In this document: piece after piece, positions 6,274 to 10,840 of the stretch
How positions within the stretch are numbered: the stretch's first letter is position 1
How the letters are laid out: each line of letters opens with the position of its first letter
DNA from: SIG220 sp045615545
GTDB taxonomy: Bacteria; Bacillota_I; Bacilli_A; RFN20; CAG-826
Assembly: GCA_045615545.1 (NCBI GenBank)
Contig: JAZLFA010000008.1
Location: 1-10,840 of the forward strand
DNA: 10,840 nt
Direction of reading: 5' to 3'
Translations under genes and position numbers: made by a program
The notes under the pieces: model-generated
Seen by the model: only the letters and a program-made list of their open reading frames with translations
What the model was told of the DNA's origin: nothing
Databases searched by the model: none

Positions 6274-7809
6274 TTATTTTTTATTAAGATAATCGGACAC
6301 AGTTTTACTACTTACTACAGGAATGATATTCGCGTTTGGTCCAACTAAGATATCATTTCCGATTGGTGATATTTTCTTTTTGATATCTGGCCACCATTCA
6401 CGTAGGCCTCTATAACTGACATAAGAAATATTAATTCCTTCAAAAGCATGTTGTTTAACGCTGTTAAGCTTAAATGGAAGGACAATTTTCTCAATTTTGT
6501 TTCTTGGTTTGTAGAAAGCAAAATTACCAATAGAGGTGACACTATCAGGAAGGATGATTTCTCTGATATTTGATTCTTTGAATGCGCAATCTTCGATGGC
6601 CACTAATTGTTCTGGGAAGGTGACGTGTTCCACTAAAGCGCCTTCAAAAGCGTTTTCACTAATGAAAGCAACATCTTCTTTAATCTTAACTTCTTTATCA
6701 GGTCTACCTGTTGGGTATTTGATCAAGGTGTGATGACCGTTTGACTTTGAGTAGAGGATGCCGTTTTCTATATAGTGAATCTTGTGTTCTTCATTTGGAT
6801 TTAAATCAACAAACTCTTGAAGAGCAGGTAAATTCCAGAAGGCGTTATTCCCTCCTCCTTGAGCAAGTTGAGTGGCATCATAGCGTAATTCATAATCTAA
6901 ACTTATTGTAATCTTCTTAAGGAGTGGACAACTATGAATTGCGCGTTGTATTAATTTGGCGTTTTTATTTTCAATAACTAATTCTTCGATATTTAATTTA
7001 CTAAGTGAATTTTGATTAAAGATTACAAATGATTGTGGGACCTTTAAGCATTTAATTTGTTTGAACTTTCTTAAATAAGCTAGGTCTACGTACCTAACAG
7101 TTGATAAATCTTCTTTGTTCTTTATTTTTAAGGATTCATCAACGCAATGCTCGACAGTACTGTCTTTATTAGCGTATAAGACACCCACTCTTTTTCCTTT
7201 TTTTAATTGATAGATAGTGCCATCTTTATATTCTAAATCTTCATTTGCAGGATCAATTTCTAATTTGACATTTGGTTGGTTAATGAAAATTTCTTCAAAA
7301 TTTCCACCATAAAAGTACTTACCCAATTTGATCTTTGTAACTTGTTGACCTTCTCCAAGTGTTACTTTTAAAAATGGTCGACCAGGAAGTTTTCCTGTTA
7401 AGTCTAAGACTCCCTTAAATGTTGGAACAACCACAAATACTCCGCGACCATCACTTGCGACTACTTTTCCATCTAAGAAAGTTGTGTAAATTTGTTTTCC
7501 GTCGACTGGATACATTTCAATCTTTTCAAGATTTGGTAATTCTTTGAAGTTAATATTATAAACAGAAAAGTATGTAGGCAGTTTTAAAACCTTAATGTCA
7601 GTTCTATTCATAAAGACATTTGGGTTGATTTCTCTAACTTCCTTGCCTTTTAATTTTGCAGGTATTTCAAGCACCCCGTTTTCTACTGGGCCAACATTAA
7701 CGAGTTTAAACACTCTTGTTTTCTTTCCCCAAATTTCAACTTCTGTAATGGCAAACCTCAAATTATCAACTTTAGTTGGAGCAGATTTAAAAATATCAAA
7801 AAAACCCAT
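6274..7809 (-). CDS. BspA-type leucine-rich-repeat protein, apparently cytoplasmic
   Basis: A 511-residue protein with AGAGGA 8 nt before its ATG. The C-terminal part (about 373-465) has recognisable LRR_5 units: FISENAFEGALVEHVTFPEQL, then AIEDCAFKESNIREIILPDSV, then SIGNFAFYKPRNKIEKIVLP. The N-terminal 370 residues contain more divergent beta-rich repeats. Most BspA-type proteins carry a signal peptide and act at the cell surface. This one starts MGFFDIFKSAPTKVDNLRF, which is not a signal peptide, and no transmembrane segment or sorting motif is seen, suggesting an intracellular protein-interaction role. It is transcribed toward the RiPP-like operon and no functional link is shown. The frame is intact, unlike several neighbours. 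Confidence 0.75.
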   Translation of the reverse strand: MGFFDIFKSAPTKVDNLRFAITEVEIWGKKTRVFKLVNVGPVENGVLEIPAKLKGKEVREINPNVFMNRTDIKVLKLPTYFSVYNINFKELPNLEKIEMYPVDGKQIYTTFLDGKVVASDGRGVFVVVPTFKGVLDLTGKLPGRPFLKVTLGEGQQVTKIKLGKYFYGGNFEEIFINQPNVKLEIDPANEDLEYKDGTIYQLKKGKRVGVLYANKDSTVEHCVDESLKIKNKEDLSTVRYVDLAYLRKFKQIKCLKVPQSFVIFNQNSLSKLNIEELVIENKNAKLIQRAIHSCPLLKKITISLDYELRYDATQLAQGGGNNAFWNLPALQEFVDLNPNEEHKIHYIENGILYSKSNGHHTLIKYPTGRPDKEVKIKEDVAFISENAFEGALVEHVTFPEQLVAIEDCAFKESNIREIILPDSVTSIGNFAFYKPRNKIEKIVLPFKLNSVKQHAFEGINISYVSYRGLREWWPDIKKKISPIGNDILVGPNANIIPVVSSKTVSDYLNKK

Positions 7810-7893
7810 AAATAAATTCCTCTAATGATATTATAATTTTTTTTGGACTATTCTTCTACTAGTTGATAATTAAATGTGAGAAAACACATTGCC

Positions 7894-7923
7894 ATTATAA
7901 TATTTCAAACTCATTTATCCGAA
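7894..7923 (-). promoter_or_regulatory. Candidate promoter of the LRR gene
   Basis: On the minus strand TTCGGA (7923-7918; 4 of 6 to consensus) lies 18 nt before a perfect TATAAT (7899-7894). Just downstream, AATGTG-AGAAAA-CACATT (7873-7890) is a 6-bp inverted repeat at the predicted transcript start, a possible operator. A second TATAAT (7835-7830) lies nearer the gene but has no good -35. Confidence 0.42.
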
Positions 7924-7942
7924 GTTAGATATGTAAAGGCAA

Positions 7943-8503
7943 AGCAATGATGAATATAAAACTACTATTTGGAGATGCAACAACAAATACAAGAATGATA
8001 AGGCTTGTAAAGTGCCTCATGTAACATTTGAGCAAGTTAAAAATGCATTCATTAAAGCATTCAATCAGCTAAGCATTAATTAGGATTCTATTATTGAATT
8101 TATTGAAAAAGAGTGTAAAAAACTCATTATTTTAGAAGATTTAGATAAGGAGAATTCAGAAAAGAAAGTTGAAATTGATGCTCTATTTGCAGATTTAAAA
8201 GAAATGATTGAAACAAACAAATCAGCTGAAGAATATAACGCTCTGAAGATTAGATATAGCAACAGTACATAAGAGCTTAATGCAATGTGTAAAAATAGAA
8301 AAGAACAAGAACAACGTAAGACTGCAATTGATACTTACATTGCTAACTTTAAAAAGCTGCCAACAGTTATTGCGGATTGGGATTCAAGAATATAGAATCT
8401 TATGATTGATAAAGCAGTGGTCAATAGAAACAAAACAATTACAATTTTCTCCAAGAACGGACAACAAATAAATAATAATTTAGAAGAAATGGTGCTAGAA
8501 TAA
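7943..8503 (+). pseudogene. Decayed 3' fragment of a second serine recombinase
   Basis: Matches the last third of the intact recombinase: the end of the zinc-ribbon region, the coiled coil and the C-terminus. Relative to the intact copy it carries stops at TAG 8081-8083, TAA 8270-8272 and TAG 8393-8395, all in the homologous frame, and has lost the normal stop, reading on to TAA 8501-8503. No catalytic or Recombinase domain remains and no start is available, so it cannot make a working enzyme. Substitutions without indels through the coding part indicate decay after duplication, or a related element's relic. Confidence 0.9.
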
Positions 8504-8551
8504 AGTCAATCTATAAAAGCATCATTTTATTTTGCTTCTTATAAGGGTTTA
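7943..8551 (+). repeat. Direct repeat copy B
   Basis: Second copy of 761-1366, same orientation, offset exactly 7182 bp to the gene end, then offset by 3 more after an insertion near 8521 (AGCATCATTTT against AGCATTTT). Similarity ends near the GGG run at 8544-8546. The two copies bracket the regulator remnants, the RiPP-like operon and the LRR gene. Confidence 0.9.
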
Positions 8552-8558
8552 TTATATA

Positions 8559-8852
8559 TTAACTAATTTTACTTAGTGTTCCTGTTGATGCATTTTCTAA
8601 TACATAAACACTTATGGATCCTTTTCCTGAATTTGATGTTGATAATGAACCATTGGTGACATTTTTCCTTGCACCACTAACTAAATCAACATAAGTTCCA
8701 TTTGGTAACCCAGAGAAGGATTTTCCGTTTGTGATGGAGATTACCGCTAATGAATCAATATTTCCATTGGTATATCTTCTTACAAATGCAAGATCACCAA
8801 AACTTTTATATTGGCCACGTCTTAATGCTGGAACTTTTAATCTTATTTTATC
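8559..8852 (-). pseudogene. C-terminal remnant of an alpha-amylase-type glycosidase
   Basis: The last roughly 97 residues of a GH13-like enzyme. PALRRGQYKSFGDLAFVRR, then NGTYVDLVSGARKNV, then SISVYVLEN match the C-terminal beta-sandwich that follows the catalytic barrel (usual pattern PALRRG, R-rich strand, LPxGTYxDxxSG, final VYVLE strand). The whole catalytic barrel is absent. The frame meets a TGA (8861-8859) inside the left end of the TnpB element, so the break coincides with that element. The only start, TTG at 8858-8856, overlaps the element and has no ribosome site. The 5' part is not found on the far side of the element, where an acyltransferase lies instead, so extra DNA was lost or rearranged. 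Confidence 0.75.
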
Positions 8853-8870
8853 AAGCAATCAGCAAGAAGA

Positions 8871-8893
8871 CTCCCATCTTCTATAAGTGGGAG
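8871..8893 (+). repeat. Left-end hairpin of the TnpB element
   Basis: CTCCCA(T)CTT-CTAT-AAGTGGGAG folds into a 9-bp stem with one bulged T and a 4-nt loop. It sits inside a wider inverted repeat, AGCAATC (8854-8860) with GATTGCT (8909-8915), which can close a larger stem. Confidence 0.75.
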
Positions 8894-8972
8894 ATGAATT
8901 GCGATAGAGATTGCTAAGACATTATATAACAATAATAACATTCGTAAATATTACATATATTAATAATTATGA

Positions 8973-9004
8973 TTGATATATATTATACACAAGTGTATAA
9001 TATA
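8973..9004 (+). promoter_or_regulatory. Strong tnpB promoter inside a 26-nt palindrome
   Basis: TTGATA (8973-8978; 5 of 6) and TATAAT (8996-9001; 6 of 6) are separated by exactly 17 nt. The spacer and -10 lie in a perfect palindrome with 12-bp arms, TATATTATACAC-AA-GTGTATAATATA (8979-9004). Predicted transcription starts at or next to the A of the ATG at 9008, so the mRNA may be leaderless; no ribosome site is present. The palindrome would be well placed as an operator. Confidence 0.7.
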
Positions 9005-9007
9005 AGT

Positions 9008-10144
9008 ATGAAGATAAATAGATCATATAAGATAAGAATATATCCTAATCATTTTCAAAAAGAATTGATTGAAAAGACTTTAGGATGTGTTCGCCAAGTC
9101 TATAATGATTTTCTTAGTATGTGTATAGAAAAGCATGCTAGTGATCCTAGTTACTCTATAAAGAAATATGAACTAATAAAAATGCTTCCTCAATATAAGG
9201 AAACTTTTCCATATTTAAAAGAAGTAGATTCAATCGCATTACAACAAGCTATACTTCATCTTCATTCTGCTTATACTAACTTCTTTAGACATAATGCAGA
9301 TTTCCCAAAATTTAAAAAGAAAAAGAATGATCGTGGATATATAACAATGAACATCAATTCTAGTGTTCGTCTTATAGGGAATGATATCCAAATTCCAAAA
9401 CTAGGTAGAGTTAGATGTAGATGTTCATTTAATATTCCTGATGATTTTTCTTTTGTAACAGTTTCTATTTCTAAAAATGGAATTGGTTACTTTGTTACTC
9501 TAATGGGAGAAGAAGAAAACTCGTTCATAGAAGAAATAAAAAAAGCCTTAAACCTTAATAATTCAGTTGGTTTAGACTTCTCTATGTCTTCATTATTCGT
9601 GGATAGTAATGGTAATAAGGTTGATATGCCTAATTACTATACTAAATCACTTCAGAAACTAGCGATGTTATCTAGGAATGCATCTAGATGTAAGAAAGGC
9701 AGTAAAAACAGCATTAAAGCTTATGACAAGCTCAGAAAGTATCAAGCTCATGTAGCAAATCAAAAGAAAGATTTTCTTCACAAGCTATCGTTTAAAATGG
9801 CTAATACCTATGATTATATCTTTACTGAGAATCTAGATATTAAATCAATGCAATCCAAAGATAACAAGATTAGGTTTGGTAAAATGTTAATTGATAAACC
9901 TTACTATATGTTTTTGACATTCCTAGAATATAAACTTAATTGGAGAAACAAGAAACTAATTAAAGTTGATAGGTATTTCCCTTCTAGTAAGCTTTGTCAT
10001 GAATGTGGCTATAAGAACGATAATCTAACATTAAGTGACAGAAGCTGGACTTGCCCAAAATGTGGTAAGAATCATGATAGAGATATTAATGCTGCATTAA
10101 ACATTAAAAAAGAAGGTCTTAGATTGTTGGCTTTCTCTAAATAA
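9008..10144 (+). CDS. tnpB: RNA-guided nuclease TnpB, intact
   Basis: A 378-residue TnpB, the transposon-encoded RNA-guided DNA nuclease ancestral to Cas12. The N-terminal helix-turn-helix-like part (YKIRIYPNHFQKELIEKT) is typical. The RuvC catalytic triad is present: Asp190 in VGLDFS, Glu274 in FTENLDIKSM and Asp359 in RDINAALNI. The zinc finger CHEC...CPKC (Cys330, Cys333, Cys349, Cys352) is complete. Length is standard and there is no frameshift, so it is probably active. An upstream ATG at 8969 is in frame but lies before the promoter's predicted start point, so ATG 9008 (MKINRSYK) is chosen. TnpB cuts the emptied donor site, guided by an RNA from the element's right end, which favours retention of the element. 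Confidence 0.95.
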   Translation: MKINRSYKIRIYPNHFQKELIEKTLGCVRQVYNDFLSMCIEKHASDPSYSIKKYELIKMLPQYKETFPYLKEVDSIALQQAILHLHSAYTNFFRHNADFPKFKKKKNDRGYITMNINSSVRLIGNDIQIPKLGRVRCRCSFNIPDDFSFVTVSISKNGIGYFVTLMGEEENSFIEEIKKALNLNNSVGLDFSMSSLFVDSNGNKVDMPNYYTKSLQKLAMLSRNASRCKKGSKNSIKAYDKLRKYQAHVANQKKDFLHKLSFKMANTYDYIFTENLDIKSMQSKDNKIRFGKMLIDKPYYMFLTFLEYKLNWRNKKLIKVDRYFPSSKLCHECGYKNDNLTLSDRSWTCPKCGKNHDRDINAALNIKKEGLRLLAFSK

Positions 10145-10261
10145 TATATACAATCTAACCGTAGGAACTACGGGGATAGCCTACTTACTGGTTACAATAG
10201 TAGCCTTGCCTAGGAATCCCCCATCTTCAAGTCATTTATTGATTAAGTGGGGGTAGTTCAA
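10100..10261 (+). ncRNA. Probable omega RNA (reRNA) of TnpB
   Basis: In this family the guide RNA comes from the tnpB 3' end plus right end and finishes with a guide copied from the flanking DNA. Here the 113 nt after the stop are structured: CCGTAG-GAA-CTACGG (10159-10173, perfect 6-bp stem), CTACT/AGTAG (10181-10185 with 10199-10203), and the right-end hairpin (10218-10253). The scaffold should end at TTCAA (10261), making the natural guide start near 10262, in the acyltransferase 3' end. The 5' limit is approximate. Confidence 0.7.
10218..10253 (+). repeat. Right-end hairpin of the TnpB element
   Basis: CCCCCA(T)CTT (10218-10227) pairs with AAGTGGGGG (10245-10253) around a 17-nt loop and has the same unpaired T as the left-end hairpin. 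It lies 3 nt before the terminal TTCAA. Confidence 0.75.
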
Positions 10262-10840
10262 TCTTCTTTTTTGACGTAATTGATATAGGCGTAATTATTG
10301 TCTTGGCCTGCACGCCATTTCATCGCGTTATAGGCGTGTTCTCTTAAATCTTTAATTTGCTCACGACTTGTTAAAGAAGTATTTGGGTAGAACGGACCAT
10401 CTAAATAGACTATCGGCTTTGGTTTTCGATTGCCTTTTCTCTTTTTAAAAGTGGTGGTGGCCACTACGATAGGTGCATTATCATTCACCGGATATTTAAA
10501 ACTAGCGGCTTTGAAATTTCTAATACCATTGTAGTAAGGCCAGATATGCGCTTCAGGGAAAATAAGTACACGGTTACCTTGTTTTACGTTTGTTGATAAG
10601 CATTCGTAGAAATTTTCACACATTGTGATATCAGCATTTGGTGTTGGTATAGCGTAGAAATGCTTAACTAACCAAGAGACAAATGGCGAGATAGAAAATA
10701 AATCAGGGCCAGCGATAATGATCATTCTTTTGCCTACTTGTGTATTGGTGGGCAAAATGATAGGGTCATATGGTAAAACGTGATTTGAGAACACATAATA
10801 TCCTTGCTTCTTTAGTGGTTTCAATAATTTCTTGTTAACA
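10258..10840 (-). CDS. PlsC-type lysophospholipid acyltransferase, 5' end outside the window
   Basis: A membrane-associated glycerolipid acyltransferase, which transfers an acyl group to lysophosphatidate-like acceptors in phospholipid synthesis. The catalytic NHx4D motif is visible as NHVLPYD, about 20 residues into the visible part. The second block, normally FPEGxR, reads FPEAHIWPYYNG, a variant seen in divergent family members. The frame is open to the window edge (reading NKKLLKPLKKQGYYVF), so the TTG at 10824-10822 need not be the start. The stop codon TGA (10260-10258) and the third base of the last Asp codon (10261) lie in the TTCAA end of the TnpB element, so insertion may have replaced the native C-terminal codon or codons. 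The core is probably still functional. Confidence 0.82.
   Translation of the reverse strand, partial: VNKKLLKPLKKQGYYVFSNHVLPYDPIILPTNTQVGKRMIIIAGPDLFSISPFVSWLVKHFYAIPTPNADITMCENFYECLSTNVKQGNRVLIFPEAHIWPYYNGIRNFKAASFKYPVNDNAPIVVATTTFKKRKGNRKPKPIVYLDGPFYPNTSLTSREQIKDLREHAYNAMKWRAGQDNNYAYINYVKKED

Larger units (their letters stand above)
8852..10261 (+). mobile_element. IS200/IS605-type element, tnpB only (IS1341-like)
   Basis: A TnpB gene flanked by end hairpins that share the same design: CTCCCA(T)CTT with AAGTGGGAG on the left and CCCCCA(T)CTT with AAGTGGGGG on the right, each with one unpaired T, as TnpA transposases recognise in this group. The right end finishes in the customary TTCAA (10257-10261). 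The left edge is uncertain, between about 8850 and 8870; TTTAT at 8847-8851 is a possible target motif. There is no tnpA, so movement would need a helper in trans. Confidence 0.85.

Noticed and set aside
7595..7825. 76-residue plus-strand ORF, and others at 6345-6542 and 6536-6733
   Set aside because: Shadows in other frames of the clearly coding LRR gene; no start signals.
8969..9007. Upstream ATG at 8969 as the TnpB start
   Set aside because: It lies before the predicted transcript start and reads through the promoter palindrome; TnpB proteins usually begin near the KINRSYK-type segment, which fits ATG 9008.
1..10840. tRNA, rRNA, CRISPR array or riboswitch
   Set aside because: No cloverleaf with a conserved T-loop motif, no rRNA-like conserved blocks, no regularly spaced repeats with unique spacers, and no recognisable riboswitch core were seen on either strand by eye.
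1..10840. Mycoplasma genetic code (TGA read as Trp)
   Set aside because: Tryptophan is TGG throughout and TGA ends the radical SAM and acyltransferase genes at sensible positions.

Overview
The window looks like accessory DNA from a low-GC Gram-positive bacterium (Firmicutes/Bacilli, plausibly a gut Erysipelotrichales- or Mollicutes-related lineage). Visible grounds are strong AT bias, AGGAGG/AAAGGA ribosome sites, GTG and TTG starts, a BspA-type leucine-rich-repeat protein, a large serine recombinase and an IS1341-like TnpB element. TGA is used as a stop (radical SAM gene, acyltransferase) and tryptophan is TGG, so this is not a code-4 mycoplasma. The taxonomic placement is inference.

Layout. 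1-1303 is the 3' part of a large serine recombinase. 1304-1524 is non-coding with three G-rich repeats. 1525-2692 is a decaying set of mobile-element genes: a sigma-region-4-like regulator, a cut-short Xre-type HTH peptide and two broken unknown ORFs. 2767-6154 is the intact core: AMP-forming acyl ligase, a 55-residue cysteine-rich peptide gene missed by ordinary ORF length limits (4345-4512), a radical SAM/SPASM enzyme 2 nt after it, and a GNAT acetyltransferase overlapping the radical SAM stop by 4 nt. 6274-7809 (minus) is a BspA-like LRR protein with no signal peptide. 7943-8551 is a decayed second copy of the recombinase 3' end at a constant offset of 7182 bp from 761-1366. 8559 to about 8852 (minus) is the C-terminal remnant of an alpha-amylase-type glycosidase. 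About 8852-10261 is a TnpB-only IS200/IS605-type element with both end hairpins and a probable omega RNA. 10258 to the end (minus) is a partial PlsC-type acyltransferase whose stop codon lies in the insertion-element end.

How it fits together. The most interesting content is a candidate RiPP (ribosomally made, post-translationally modified peptide) locus. The peptide has six cysteines in 21 residues, the last four in a strict CxxxCxxxCxxxC register. It has its own promoter-like sequence with a 15-bp palindrome and is directly followed by a SPASM-domain radical SAM enzyme of the kind that builds thioether links. The flanking adenylating enzyme and GNAT suggest an added acylation step, or self-protection. 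No transporter or leader protease is present. The cassette lies between two roughly 600-bp direct repeats, so recombination between them could delete it in one step.
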